Assembly (NCBI RefSeq): GCF_039535095.1
Contig: NZ_BAAAWN010000001.1
Coordinates: 3,968,001 to 4,032,000 of the forward strand
Length of the DNA: 64,000 nt
Origin: Arthrobacter ramosus
GTDB lineage: Bacteria; Actinomycetota; Actinomycetes; Actinomycetales; Micrococcaceae
Direction of reading: 5' to 3'
Each line of letters starts with the position of its first letter. Position 1 is the first letter of the stretch. The position numbers and the translations under genes are program-made. The notes beneath the pieces are model-generated. The model did not search any database. It worked only from the letters and a program-made list of their open reading frames with translations, and was not told the DNA's origin. Of this stretch, positions 9,952 to 20,302 are shown in pieces.

Positions 9952-10671
9952 ATGAATGGTATGAAAAAGAACGGCCCCGAAGCCAAGCTCCTCGTCGTCG
10001 ACGACGAACCCAACATCCGTGAGCTGCTCTCCACCTCGCTGCGTTTTGCTGGCTTTGAGGTCGTTGCGGCGTCGAACGGCCGCGAAGCGCTCGCTGCCGC
10101 CGAACTTCACGCCCCGGACCTCGCGGTCCTGGACGTCATGCTCCCCGATATGGATGGGTTCACTGTCACCCGCCGCCTTCGCGCCGCCGGAAAGCATTTC
10201 CCTGTCTTGTTCCTGACCGCCAAGGACGACACGGAAGACAAGGTCACGGGCCTGACCGTGGGCGGCGACGACTACGTCACCAAGCCCTTCAGCCTGGATG
10301 AAGTGGTGGCCCGGATCCGCGCAGTGCTACGCCGCACGCAGCCGATGGAAGACGACGACGCCGTCATCCGCGTGGATGACCTCGAGCTCGACGACGACGC
10401 GCACGAGGTCCGCCGCGGCGGCACCATCATCGAGCTGTCGCCCACCGAGTTCAAGCTGCTGCGCTACCTCATGCTGAACCCCAACCGGGTGCTTTCCAAG
10501 GCGCAGATCCTGGACCACGTCTGGGAATACGACTTCAACGGCGACGCCTCGATCGTGGAGTCCTACATTTCCTACCTCCGGCGCAAAGTGGATATTGACC
10601 CGGATGCCACTGCCTTGATCCAGACCAAGCGCGGCGTCGGTTACGTACTGCGGACGGCCGAGAAGCGCTGA
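9952..10671 (+). CDS. OmpR/PhoB-family response regulator
   Basis: 239 residues. The receiver domain (1-125) has the acidic pair Asp17-Asp18, the phospho-acceptor Asp61 in LAVLDVMLPDMDG and the conserved Lys in DDYVTKPF. The C-terminal winged helix (about 140-235) reads LSPTEFKLLRYLMLNPNRVLSKAQILDHVWEYDF and ends with the RRKVDI...GVGYVLR hallmark. It partners the sensor kinase that starts 2 bp after its stop. The overall sequence is closest to the TrcR/PrrA type of actinobacterial regulators. The signal sensed is unknown. The Met at codon 4 is a possible alternative start. Confidence 0.92.
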   Translation: MNGMKKNGPEAKLLVVDDEPNIRELLSTSLRFAGFEVVAASNGREALAAAELHAPDLAVLDVMLPDMDGFTVTRRLRAAGKHFPVLFLTAKDDTEDKVTGLTVGGDDYVTKPFSLDEVVARIRAVLRRTQPMEDDDAVIRVDDLELDDDAHEVRRGGTIIELSPTEFKLLRYLMLNPNRVLSKAQILDHVWEYDFNGDASIVESYISYLRRKVDIDPDATALIQTKRGVGYVLRTAEKR

Positions 10672-10673
10672 CC

Positions 10674-12155
10674 TTGTTCAACCGTTGGAAGTCGGCCTCC
10701 CTCAGGTCGCAGCTGGTCGCCATCATCATGGGGCTGCTGCTCCTTGCCTTGGCCGCCACGGGCGCCGGGACGCTGACCCTCGTCAAGAGCTACCTCCAAG
10801 GGCAAGTGGATGACAAGCTCAAGGCTGCTGTCCAGATCGCCCAGCAACAGCAATCTTTCGCCAACCTGTCTGAGGCGGGCCCTGCCGTGCCCACGGACTA
10901 TTCCCTGACGCTCTACGTCCAGGGCCAGCCACCCTATCCCTTCGGCGGCAGCAAGACCGACCGGCCGAGCATCGCCACCATCAGCCCGGTTGAAGCCAAG
11001 AACCGCAATTACGCACCCTTCCAGGTGAACGGCACCGCCGGCGGCGATTGGCGTGTGGTGGCGGTCAACGTCGTGGACAACCGGACCGGGCAAAACGCGG
11101 TGGTGATCGTCGGGCTGCCCCTGTCCCCCGTGGACAGAGTCATGGAACACGCTACCCTCGTGGTGGTCGGCGTCGGACTCTTGACCTTGGTGCTCGCGTT
11201 CTTCATCGCCACCTGGACTGTTGCACGTTCCTTCCGTCCCCTCTCCCGCGTTGAAAAGACGGCAGCTGCTATCGCTGCCGGTGATCTCTCACGCCGCGTG
11301 GAGGTCGAAAACCCTGTCACCGAAGTCGGTCGCTTGGGTGCTTCACTCAACGCTATGCTCGCCCACATCGAGGCGTCCTTCGCGGCCCGGGCGGCTTCCG
11401 AGGCCAGGATGCGGCGATTCGCCGCCGATGCCTCCCACGAACTGCGGACCCCCTTGGTCACCATCCGCGGCTTCTCCGAGCTCTACCGCCACGGCGCCCT
11501 TGCCACGCCGGAAGATGTGGGCACCGCGATGGGCAGGATCGAGAGCGAAGCCAAGCGGATGGGATCCATGGTGGAAGACCTGCTCCTGCTTGCCCGCCTG
11601 GACGAACAACGTCCCTTACAGCTCAAGCCGGTCGATCTGCACCTGCTGGCGAACGACGCCGTCGTGGACTCACTCGCAACGTCCGGCGAGCGGAAGATTT
11701 CGCTCACGGGGCTCGACGGCGGAGCGGCGGCGCCTGCCCCGGTCCAGGGTGACGAAGCCAAGCTTCGCCAGGTTCTCGGAAACCTGGTGGGCAACGCCCT
11801 GCGCTACACCCCCGAAGGAACGCCGATTGAGCTCGCAGTCGGGGTGCGGAACACGCCCGGTGGTCCGTTATCCGTTCTTGAGGTCCGGGACCACGGCAGC
11901 GGCATTCCGGCCGAGGAACTGCCCCGGATCTTCGAGCGCTTCTACAGGGCGGACACTTCACGCACGCGGGAGACCGGCGGCAGCGGGCTCGGTCTCGCGA
12001 TCGTTGCGGCAATTGTGGGGTCCCACGGCGGTACCGTCAGGGTCGAAGAGACCGACGGCGGCGGGGCCACCCTGATTGTCAGCCTCCCCTTCCAGGACGA
12101 CGTGTCCGAGGTGCCTGAAGATGCGGGTATTGCCGAGGCGGAGATCTCCGACTAG
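10674..12155 (+). CDS. Sensor histidine kinase
   Basis: 493 residues with a TTG start 2 bp after the response-regulator stop, implying translational coupling. Layout: TM1 near residues 12-37, an extracellular sensor loop of about 125 residues without recognisable motif, TM2 near 160-185, a HAMP linker (FRPLSRVEKTAAAIAAGDLSRRVEV), the HisKA dimerisation helix with phospho-acceptor His255 in ASHELRTPLVT, and a HATPase domain with N box (LGNLVGNALRYTPEGT), DHGSGIP and GGSGLGLAI. The C-terminal tail is acidic. It should phosphorylate the adjacent OmpR-type regulator. Confidence 0.93.
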   Translation: MFNRWKSASLRSQLVAIIMGLLLLALAATGAGTLTLVKSYLQGQVDDKLKAAVQIAQQQQSFANLSEAGPAVPTDYSLTLYVQGQPPYPFGGSKTDRPSIATISPVEAKNRNYAPFQVNGTAGGDWRVVAVNVVDNRTGQNAVVIVGLPLSPVDRVMEHATLVVVGVGLLTLVLAFFIATWTVARSFRPLSRVEKTAAAIAAGDLSRRVEVENPVTEVGRLGASLNAMLAHIEASFAARAASEARMRRFAADASHELRTPLVTIRGFSELYRHGALATPEDVGTAMGRIESEAKRMGSMVEDLLLLARLDEQRPLQLKPVDLHLLANDAVVDSLATSGERKISLTGLDGGAAAPAPVQGDEAKLRQVLGNLVGNALRYTPEGTPIELAVGVRNTPGGPLSVLEVRDHGSGIPAEELPRIFERFYRADTSRTRETGGSGLGLAIVAAIVGSHGGTVRVEETDGGGATLIVSLPFQDDVSEVPEDAGIAEAEISD

Positions 12156-12304
12156 CAGTTTTCTAGGCTGGGCGGTTTGATTTTGCGAGTTGTCCACATA
12201 GGGAGATTCGGCTCTGCCTGCGCCATGTGACGGCTTCTAGGCTCATTGTGTGGACCACAAGCCAGCCGCACCTGCGGACCCCTTCAGTTGAAAGGCAACG
12301 CCCT

Positions 12305-12595
12305 ATGAGCGTTATATCCGTCGATACAGAACTTCTCCAGCTCAAGTCCGCCAGCGTCAAAGCCACTGTGGATCGCATCAGCGCCGACGTCCAAGCGATG
12401 AAACGTGGCCTGGACGAGCTCCAAGCCACCTGGAAGGGATCAGCGGCCAACAATTTCCAGGTCCTCGTCTCGGAGTGGACGTTGACCCAGAGCAAGGTGG
12501 AGGCCTCACTGGCATCCATCAACCTGGCACTGTCCTCCGCCGCGGCAAGCTACCTCCAGACCGAGCAAGGCAACACCCGGCGGTTCAGCTACTAA
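12305..12595 (+). CDS. WXG100 (ESAT-6-like) family protein
   Basis: 96 residues from the ATG at 12305. It has the two-helix hairpin layout of WXG100 proteins, with the turn motif Trp43-Lys44-Gly45 in LQATWKGSAANNF. Proteins of this family are secreted as dimers by type VII (Esx) systems. No EccC, EccB or second WXG gene lies in the window, so this is an orphan copy that would need a secretion system encoded elsewhere. The C terminus (SYLQTEQGNTRRFSY) lacks a clean YxxxD/E export signal in the usual position. A strong terminator follows, marking a single-gene transcript. Confidence 0.85.
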   Translation: MSVISVDTELLQLKSASVKATVDRISADVQAMKRGLDELQATWKGSAANNFQVLVSEWTLTQSKVEASLASINLALSSAAASYLQTEQGNTRRFSY

Positions 12596-12606
12596 GAAAG
12601 GCTGGG

Positions 12607-12656
12607 AGATCCCGGCGGGCCGCTAATCTACCCTCCCGCCGGGATCTAGTTGTTTT
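12607..12656 (+). terminator. Rho-independent terminator of the WXG100 gene
   Basis: A 13-bp perfect stem, AGATCCCGGCGGG (12607-12619) with CCCGCCGGGATCT (12635-12647), a 15-nt loop, and then TAGTTGTTTT as the T-rich run. It is oriented to stop transcription from the WXG100 gene and sits between it and the convergent RNase H gene. Confidence 0.85.
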
Positions 12657-12698
12657 CAAGGGTCCAGTTGCGTCCGGGGTCCGTCTGCTTCTGCGCCG

Positions 12699-13778
12699 TT
12701 ACTTCTCCGGCGTCGACTGGTGGAAGCGCAAACGCCAGCGGCCGTCATCCAGCAACCAGATCGAACTCCGCAATGCCGAGCCGGTTCGCCCATAACTTCT
12801 GTAGCTGAGCAGCATGGTGTTGCTGGAGAGGCGATCTGCGGAAATCATCTCTACCTCCGCGGTTTCGCCTGGATTGCCCTCCAACGCCATCATGAGCTCG
12901 TCGCGGGACCAGACACGTCCGGAGCTGCCAATCTCAGTGAAGTCCGGGTGGAGCAGGATCCCCGTACGCCCAAGGTCTCCCCTGACGTCGGGCCTCAGGA
13001 GCTCCCTCTCAAGAAGAATGACCGTTTCCTCGTCCGAGCGCCCGCCGGCCTGGCCAAGGACCGCTTCTTCGTCGTCACCGGCGAACAACGTGGGCTCGAT
13101 GAACGTCGCCTGCTCCGTGAACACCGCCGGCGCGTTAGGCAAGGACGACCCGCTCAAGAGGTCCTGACCGCCGAACAATGTGAGGTCTTCATCCGGGGCA
13201 TCGGCGTCGTCGTGGTCGTCATCGAAAAGCGAGGGCGCCTCCACAGGCGCTGTGCGGACTGACGGCGTGCGGGCCGATGGCGTTCGGGGCATGGACCGTG
13301 CAGCTTCACCAGCTCCCGGATAGCCCGGTCCGCCAGGAGCGGCTGTTCCCTGCTGGAACGCGGTGGCGACCGCACGGGCGCGATCGTCGGCGGCCTCGTT
13401 GAGGTCGTGGCCGGCGTGGCCTTTGACCCACTCGAACGTGTACTTGCGGCCAACAATGGCCTGGTCGATGTCCTTGAGGAGATCGACGTTCAAGACGGGC
13501 TTTCCGTCCGCTTTGCGCCAGCCCTTGCGCTTCCATCCCGGAATCCACTTGGTGATGCAATTGATGACGTACTGGCTGTCGCAGAGAATCTTCAGCTCTT
13601 CATCGGGAACATGTGCCGTGGACCGGAAGAGGTCGAGCACCGCCATGAGCTCGCCCTGGTTGTTGGTTCCGTGCGGCCACCCGCCGGCCCTCCAGCACGA
13701 GTCGTTCACGTACCAGGCCCAACCGGCAGGCCCGGGATTGCCGAGGGCAGAACCATCGGCGGCAGCAATAATCGTCAT
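12699..13778 (-). CDS. RNase H-like protein fused to a C-terminal NTF2/SnoaL-like domain
   Basis: 359 residues from the ATG at 13778, preceded by AGGATGG; an ATG three codons upstream is possible but has its ribosome-binding site too close. Residues 1-145 are an RNase HI domain with the catalytic set Asp8, Glu43, Asp67 and Asp131. It should cut the RNA strand of RNA-DNA hybrids. A Pro/Ala/Asp-rich linker (about 145-235) follows. The last ~120 residues (ILLERELLRPDVRGDLGRTGILLHPDFTEIG...LRSSIWLLDDGRWRLRFHQSTP) look like a DUF4440/SnoaL-type NTF2 fold. Normal RNase HI is about 150 residues, so the fusion is notable. Confidence 0.85.
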   Translation of the reverse strand: MTIIAAADGSALGNPGPAGWAWYVNDSCWRAGGWPHGTNNQGELMAVLDLFRSTAHVPDEELKILCDSQYVINCITKWIPGWKRKGWRKADGKPVLNVDLLKDIDQAIVGRKYTFEWVKGHAGHDLNEAADDRARAVATAFQQGTAAPGGPGYPGAGEAARSMPRTPSARTPSVRTAPVEAPSLFDDDHDDADAPDEDLTLFGGQDLLSGSSLPNAPAVFTEQATFIEPTLFAGDDEEAVLGQAGGRSDEETVILLERELLRPDVRGDLGRTGILLHPDFTEIGSSGRVWSRDELMMALEGNPGETAEVEMISADRLSSNTMLLSYRSYGRTGSALRSSIWLLDDGRWRLRFHQSTPEK

Positions 13779-13848
13779 GGTTTCCATCCTGCCAGACCAC
13801 CCCGGCACTCCCGGACCGCGAGACCCTGAGCGAGCGTCGTTAAACGGC

Positions 13849-13884
13849 GACGACGGCCCCCACCTGAGGCGGGGACCGTCGTCG
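13849..13884 (-). terminator. Hairpin downstream of groL
   Basis: A near-perfect inverted repeat, GACGACGGCCCC (13849-13860) with GGGGACCGTCGTC (13871-13883), lies between the groL stop and the RNase H gene. On the minus strand it could terminate groL transcription, but only a short TTTAA follows, so intrinsic termination is not certain. Confidence 0.55.
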
Positions 13885-13914
13885 TGCGTGTGGCTAGTGA
13901 GCCGGCGCGGGGGC

Positions 13915-15585
<1,671 letters not shown>

Positions 15586-15721
15586 TCACTGCGGTGCCCG
15601 CGACGGACGATCCTTCACATTCGGCCTCTGTACGCCGCGTGCTCCGGACCTCACCCCAGCAAGGTTTTCTTTGTTCTCCCAGGCACCGCCACTATTTCCC
15701 TACGGCCGGAGCCGCGAAGAA

Positions 15722-15764
15722 TTAGCAGTCAGTGCTTGTGAGTGCTAATCAATAATTAGCACTC
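15722..15764 (-). promoter_or_regulatory. CIRCE-type HrcA operator with three half-sites
   Basis: TTAGCAGTC (15722-15730), nine bases, then GAGTGCTAA (15740-15748) is a CIRCE element with one mismatch to TTAGCACTC-N9-GAGTGCTAA. Immediately after it a further half-site TTAGCACTC (15756-15764) forms a perfect 9-bp dyad with 15740-15748 across 7 bases. HrcA repression of groL is the expected role. The 15544-15840 gap around it holds no gene that I can see. Confidence 0.88.
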
Positions 15765-15840
15765 ACCCGAGGAGAGTGCAAGCAGCAAGGGCCGGAAACT
15801 ACTCGCCACGCCATGGGAATTCGCTACGGGCTCAAGCCAA

Positions 15841-17190
15841 TCACGGAGTCCGCGAGGCGGTCTCCTTGCCGCTCACGCGCGCAGTGTTGTCAGCTCCGTA
15901 GGTGAAGACGATGTAATTGGACGAGGTAACGTCGCCGTTGGCGTCGAACCCGATGGTGCCGGACTCGCCGTCGTAATCCGGGAGCTTGGGCCCCTTCAGC
16001 ACCTCGAGGCAGTCCTTGTATGACGTACAGGACGTGCGTTCTTTCGTTGCCGCATCGCCGGACGCCGGACGCGTCCCGCCGGACACAGTGGTGAGCCAGG
16101 CCGCGATCGAGCCACCGGCGTCGTCGCCCGCCGCTGCGGCCGCAAGCGCCGCGAGGGTGACGGCGTCGTACGTCTCGGCGGCGTACGTCGTGTCCTTGAG
16201 TTTGGGGTCGATGCCAGTCAGATCGGCTTGGAACTCCGCACTCGGGAAGACGCCTGGAAGAATTCCCAGCGCGCCGTCGAGGCCGCCGGCACCGAGCGCT
16301 GTTCCATATTGGCGGATGGCACCGTCACTCAGGATCAGGCTCTTGCCTCTCAGCCCCGCGTTCAGGAGCTCGGCCAGGGCGCCCTGGGCACCATCACGGG
16401 CAACCACGACGACGGCGTCCGGCGTGCCGGACTTGATGCCCGCCGCGGCGGGAGCTGCTTTGCCAGGCGTGAATTCCGCGTTGGACACGGCGTTCATTCC
16501 GAGGCCGCGGGCAGCGTCCATGACCGCTCCGGAGACGCGCGTACCGTAGTCCCCGGCTTCGTGGAGGACGGAAATCCTGTTGGCGCCGGCGTCGTGGGCA
16601 AGCTTCGCCAAAACGCTGCCCTGTGCGGCGTCAGCGGCCGAAGTACGGAAGTAGAAGCCGCCATTCTTGTAGCTGCTCAGCCCCGACGCCGTGTTGGCCG
16701 GCGAGATGAGCGGAATCCGGGCGGGAGACAGCACATCGATGGCGGCGGGAGCATGGCTGGAATCCGTTGGCCCGACAACGACGTCGGCGTGGGCCGAGAG
16801 CAACGCCTTGGCTTGCGCCGCGGTATCGGCAGTGAAGGCCGCCGCGCTGCTGCCTTCGCTGGCCGCCGACGCCGGAAGCAACTCGACAGGGTGGCCTTTG
16901 TATCCGCCTGCGTCGTTGACCTGCTTGACAGCCAACTTGGCCGCCGCCAGCTCGGACTCATTGAGGAATGCGGAGCTACCGGTGTTGTCCAGAATCACGC
17001 CGACGCGCAGGACGCCGTCGCCGCTCGGGGTAACGGAGCTGAGCCTGGCGTTGCCGATGGGGGCGGAACATCCGGCCAGTCCAAGGGCCAAGGCTGCGAA
17101 GCCTGCAAGAAGAGAAACTACCCGGGACCGGCGTCCTCCAAGGGGCTGGGTTCCAAAGGGCTGGGACAGCCCTGTTGCCGAAACACCCAC
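15841..17190 (-). CDS. Branched-chain-amino-acid-type ABC substrate-binding lipoprotein
   Basis: 449 residues from the GTG at 17190. That GTG overlaps the cspA stop codon (TAGTG), so the two genes are translationally coupled. The N terminus has Arg residues, a hydrophobic stretch (VVSLLAGFAALALGLAG) and a lipobox LAGC, so it is a lipoprotein. The rest is a type I periplasmic-binding fold of the LivJ/amide-binding kind (VGVILDNTGSSAFLNESELAAAKLAVKQVNDAGG; VVVGPTDSSHAPAAIDVLS). No permease or ATPase gene lies nearby, so it is an orphan receptor whose ligand is unknown. An upstream in-frame start near 17304 would lie inside cspA and is unlikely. Confidence 0.85.
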   Translation of the reverse strand: MGVSATGLSQPFGTQPLGGRRSRVVSLLAGFAALALGLAGCSAPIGNARLSSVTPSGDGVLRVGVILDNTGSSAFLNESELAAAKLAVKQVNDAGGYKGHPVELLPASAASEGSSAAAFTADTAAQAKALLSAHADVVVGPTDSSHAPAAIDVLSPARIPLISPANTASGLSSYKNGGFYFRTSAADAAQGSVLAKLAHDAGANRISVLHEAGDYGTRVSGAVMDAARGLGMNAVSNAEFTPGKAAPAAAGIKSGTPDAVVVVARDGAQGALAELLNAGLRGKSLILSDGAIRQYGTALGAGGLDGALGILPGVFPSAEFQADLTGIDPKLKDTTYAAETYDAVTLAALAAAAAGDDAGGSIAAWLTTVSGGTRPASGDAATKERTSCTSYKDCLEVLKGPKLPDYDGESGTIGFDANGDVTSSNYIVFTYGADNTARVSGKETASRTP

Positions 17191-17393
17191 TAGATAAGCC
17201 GCACGCTTTCTGCCTGCGGGCCCTTCTGGCCCTCGCCCAGTTCGAAGTCGACCCGTTGTCCTTCTTCGAGCGCACGGAAGCCATCCATCTGGATGGCGGA
17301 CCAATGCACAAAGATTTCGTCACCGGACTCATCCACGGTGATGAATCCGTAGCCCTTTTCGGCATTGAACCATTTGACGGTTCCCAAAGCCAT
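17190..17393 (-). CDS. cspA: Cold-shock protein CspA family
   Basis: 67 residues, exactly the size of a canonical CspA. It contains [15 protein letters not shown] (RNP1) and [10 protein letters not shown] (RNP2 region), ending ESVRLI. It is a single OB-fold RNA chaperone that binds single-stranded RNA and DNA. The start is the ATG at 17393. The ~140 bp upstream may hold the promoter and 5' leader; cold-shock regulation is typical for the family but cannot be proven here. Its stop overlaps the GTG of the downstream binding-protein gene by one base, an uncommon partnership for a csp gene. Confidence 0.93.
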   Translation of the reverse strand: MALGTVKWFNAEKGYGFITVDESGDEIFVHWSAIQMDGFRALEEGQRVDFELGEGQKGPQAESVRLI

Positions 17394-17532
17394 GATCCCC
17401 ACACTTTCAACTAGCAGTGGCCGGCTTCCGGGATCTCCGGGCCAGCTCACAACTACTGTAACCACAGTCACGTTGCCGTAGCGCAACCATGGGTGCGGGT
17501 AGCCGCAATGTTATTGAGGCGTAACCGAGTTG

Positions 17533-18153
17533 CTACTTGTAGCCGGGGCCCAGAATGACAACCACGGGCTGCTGGAATTCTGCGCTGTCCACAAGGTTGG
17601 AAATGCCCAGCAATTTTCCGAGGGCTTCGGCATTGCCCTTCTGGGCTGCGCCTTTGTAGAAGACGGACGACGTCTGCTGGGGCATGCCGCCCCAGTTTGC
17701 GACGGTGGACAACGGCCAGCCCCCGCCTTGAACGAGGCCGGCCACGCGGGCAGCCAAGCCACCAGTGGTGGTGCCGTTGTAGACCGCGACTGCCGCCGTC
17801 TTGTCCAATGGCGCCGTGCTGGGGGTTGCTGCAGTGGGTGTCGGGGCGCTGGACGGAGTGTCGCCCGGGCTCGGCTGGCTGGATGCCTGCGCAGAGCTGC
17901 TTGCGGAAGGTGACGCCGCGGCGCTTTGCTTGGAGGCGTCCGCGGTGACGACGGCTTGCGGCGTCGTCGATGAGGTGAAGCCAAGCTTCGGGAGGACGAG
18001 GAACGCAACGAGGCCTACGGCCAGCGCGATGCCGCCCAGGAGCAGCACCGGCCACAGGGCGGGCCGGGAAGCGGACGCGACGAGCCTGTGGACACCTTGG
18101 CGCGATGAGCTCTGCGGGACACGGTCGAATTCATCCCGGGCAAATTTGGTCAT
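17533..18153 (-). CDS. LytR C-terminal-domain membrane protein
   Basis: 206 residues from the ATG at 18153 (MTKFARDEFDRVPQSSSRQG). One TM helix lies at about residues 34-56 (PVLLLGGIALAVGLVAFLVLP). An extracellular Ser/Ala/Pro-rich linker of about 55 residues follows, then a LytR_C-type domain (VAVYNGTTTGGLAARVAGLVQGGGW...SSVFYKGAAQKGNAEALGKLLG). Such proteins are cell-envelope associated, and the domain also occurs at the end of LytR-CpsA-Psr enzymes. The catalytic LCP domain is absent here. It ends 50 bp after the DUF3263 gene in the same direction, so the pair may form an operon. Confidence 0.8.
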   Translation of the reverse strand: MTKFARDEFDRVPQSSSRQGVHRLVASASRPALWPVLLLGGIALAVGLVAFLVLPKLGFTSSTTPQAVVTADASKQSAAASPSASSSAQASSQPSPGDTPSSAPTPTAATPSTAPLDKTAAVAVYNGTTTGGLAARVAGLVQGGGWPLSTVANWGGMPQQTSSVFYKGAAQKGNAEALGKLLGISNLVDSAEFQQPVVVILGPGYK

Positions 18154-18202
18154 GGTGAAGCCTTGTCCTTGCTGCTTGCTTGCTGGGGGATCAGCGTGTG
18201 CT

Positions 18203-18538
18203 CTATGCGTCGGAACCGAGACGGCGCGCTGTGCGGGCCCTCTGACGTGACATACGTAGTCTACGCAATCTCTTGACCAGCATAGGATCGTGCGCCAGTG
18301 CTTCCTCGGTGTCGATGAGGGCATTGAGCAGCTGGTAGTAGTGGGTCGCGGAGAGATCGAAGAGTTCCCTGACGGCCTGTTCCTTGGCCCCGGCGTACTT
18401 CCACCATTGCCTCTCCAGGGCGAGCATCTGCTGTTCACGCTCGCCCAGCGGCGAGTCGCTGCGGAGTCCGCCGGACAGGTCTTCGAGCACCAATCCAGTT
18501 GCTTCGGACGCCATGGGTTCCCGTGCGGGTTCTGCCAC
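18203..18538 (-). CDS. DUF3263 family protein
   Basis: 111 residues from the GTG at 18538, chosen because AAGGAG lies six bases upstream; the open frame itself extends 15 codons further. The core EREQQMLALERQWWKYAGAKEQAVRELFDLSATHYYQLLNALIDTEEALAHDP is the DUF3263 signature seen throughout actinobacteria. It looks like a small DNA-binding, helix-turn-helix-like fold. The C terminus is strongly basic (VKRLRRLRMSRQRARTARRLG). Its role is unknown. It lies just upstream of the LytR_C gene and divergent from the uracil-DNA glycosylase gene. Confidence 0.8.
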   Translation of the reverse strand: MAEPAREPMASEATGLVLEDLSGGLRSDSPLGEREQQMLALERQWWKYAGAKEQAVRELFDLSATHYYQLLNALIDTEEALAHDPMLVKRLRRLRMSRQRARTARRLGSDA

Positions 18539-18674
18539 GACACACTCCTTCGACGCATTGACTGAAAAATGTCCCCCGCCCATGGTAACGGGCGAATAAC
18601 ACCGATGTCATTTGCCCCGCCGACTTCCCCGGCGCCGCTTTCCGCCAGGGCCTTGGGACAGGGACAATGGCTGG

Positions 18675-19442
18675 GTGGCAGGCGAAGAAGCGTTATTTGA
18701 GCTTGAATCCGAGGATCACTCCGCCGGGTTCGAGGCACTCCCGGGAATGGCCTTGGAGGATCTCATGGCACCGGACTGGGCTGCGGCGCTCTCCGGCGTC
18801 GAGGACGAGTTGCGCTCGGTGCTGGCCTTCGTGGCGGCCGAGGCCGGCCGCGGAACCCACGTGCTGCCTGCAGCGTCCAACATCCTTCGTGCCTTCCGGC
18901 AGCCTCTGGCAGACGTCAAGGTGCTGATCCTGGGCCAGGACCCCTACCCAACGCCGGGACACGCCGTCGGGCTCTCTTTCGCGGTTTCCGGGCCAACCCG
19001 GCCCATCCCCCGCAGCCTCGCAAACATCTACCGGGAGATGGAGTCCGATCTGGGGCTACCGCCGCGGGTCCACGGCGATCTTTCGGCCTGGACGGGCCAG
19101 GGAGTACTCCTCCTGAACAGGGTGCTCAGTGTCGCGGCCGGCGCGGCCGGCTCGCACCGGGGCAAAGGCTGGGAGGCCATCACGACGGCGGCGGTCACCG
19201 CCGTCGCCCGCCGCCGCACCACTGCCGGGCAGCGGAGTCCGCTCGTCGCGATCCTGTGGGGCAAGGACGCTGAAGCCGTTCAGCCACTGCTTGAAGGCGC
19301 CCCTGTGATCTCTTCCGCGCACCCCAGCCCGCTCTCCGCGTCGCGGGGTTTCTTCGGCTCGCGCCCGTTCAGCCGGGCCAACGCCCTGCTCCGTATGCAA
19401 GGCGCAGATCCCGTCATCTGGGAGCTTCCACCGCTGCCCTAG
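18675..19442 (+). CDS. ung: Uracil-DNA glycosylase
   Basis: 255 residues from the GTG at 18675; the frame is open from 18612, so the start is uncertain, and an internal ATG ([11 protein letters not shown]) is also possible. Family 1 UDG motifs are intact: the water-activating Asp89 in [28 protein letters not shown] in the middle, and catalytic His216 in [20 protein letters not shown]. It removes uracil from DNA as the first step of base-excision repair in the cytoplasm. Its stop overlaps the iron-box-like sequence in front of the next gene. Confidence 0.93.
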   Translation: MAGEEALFELESEDHSAGFEALPGMALEDLMAPDWAAALSGVEDELRSVLAFVAAEAGRGTHVLPAASNILRAFRQPLADVKVLILGQDPYPTPGHAVGLSFAVSGPTRPIPRSLANIYREMESDLGLPPRVHGDLSAWTGQGVLLLNRVLSVAAGAAGSHRGKGWEAITTAAVTAVARRRTTAGQRSPLVAILWGKDAEAVQPLLEGAPVISSAHPSPLSASRGFFGSRPFSRANALLRMQGADPVIWELPPLP

Positions 19443-19457
19443 CTTAGGCTTGCCTAC
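19439..19457 (+). promoter_or_regulatory. Candidate DtxR/IdeR iron box
   Basis: CTAGCTTAGGCTTGCCTAC matches the DtxR/IdeR consensus TTAGGTTAGGCTAACCTAA at 14 of 19 positions and lies directly before the ATG of the siderophore-interacting protein, which suggests iron repression. The box includes the ung stop codon, so the promoter would lie inside ung. Confidence 0.6.
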
Positions 19458-20297
19458 ATGACATCTTTGCCCGCGACGTCGTCTGCATCCCGCAATGCCC
19501 GCCCCCAAGTGAACCTGACTGTGCTGCGCACGGAACAGCTTTCGCCCCACATGGTGCGCATCATTGCCGGTGGACCCGGTTTTGCGGGTTATGCGAACAA
19601 CGACTTCGTGGACCGGTATGTGAAGATCGTGTTCCCGCAGCCCGGCGTCGACTATGAGCTGCCCCTGGATCTTTGGGCCATCCGCGAGACCATGCCACGC
19701 GAACAGTGGCCCTACACCCGCACCTACACCGTCCGTTGGGTGGACCAAGCTGCGCAGGAACTGGCAATCGACTTTGTGGTCCACGGCGACGAGGGCCTTG
19801 CAGGCCCGTGGGCCCTCGCAGCCCAGCCCGGAGACACGCTTGTTTTCACGGGTCCCGGCGGCGCCTACAACCCGGCGCCCGACGCCGACTGGTACCTTTT
19901 CGCGGGCGACGACGCTGCGCTCCCGGCGATTGCCGCGGCGATCGAATCCCTGCCGGCCGACGCCAAGGGCCTTGCTTACCTCGAAGTCGATAGCGACGCC
20001 GACATCCTTGGCATCACGGCGCCCGACGGCGTGGAGTTGCGCTGGCTTCTTCGCTCCGGGGTCCCGGCAGGATCAAGCTCGATCCTGCTTGATGCCTTGG
20101 GCGAAGCCGAGTGGCTGCCCGGCCGCGTCGACGTGTTTGCGCATGGTGAGCGCGGCTATATGAAGGGGCTGCGGGACATCTTCTTCAAGCAGCGTGGGCT
20201 GGAGCGTTCCCAAGTATCGCTTTCCGGATACTGGGCCCAGGGACGCGTTGAGGACGATTTCCAGGCGGAGAAGAAACTCCCGATCGGACAGATCTAG
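19458..20297 (+). CDS. Siderophore-interacting (ferric-siderophore reductase) flavoprotein
   Basis: 279 residues. It has a ferredoxin-reductase-like N-terminal FAD domain (LSPHMVRIIAGGPGFAGYANNDFVDRYVKI; RTYTVRWVD as the FAD-binding RxYT(x)R motif) and a C-terminal SIP domain (DWYLFAGDDAALPAIAAAIESLP; ERGYMKGLRDIFFKQRGLERSQVSLSGYWAQGR). Members reduce Fe(III) from imported siderophores in the cytoplasm using NAD(P)H. An iron-box-like sequence directly before the ATG supports iron regulation. No siderophore transporter is adjacent. It is convergent with the threonine/serine exporter. Confidence 0.92.
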   Translation: MTSLPATSSASRNARPQVNLTVLRTEQLSPHMVRIIAGGPGFAGYANNDFVDRYVKIVFPQPGVDYELPLDLWAIRETMPREQWPYTRTYTVRWVDQAAQELAIDFVVHGDEGLAGPWALAAQPGDTLVFTGPGGAYNPAPDADWYLFAGDDAALPAIAAAIESLPADAKGLAYLEVDSDADILGITAPDGVELRWLLRSGVPAGSSSILLDALGEAEWLPGRVDVFAHGERGYMKGLRDIFFKQRGLERSQVSLSGYWAQGRVEDDFQAEKKLPIGQI

Positions 20298-20302
20298 GGG
20301 CT

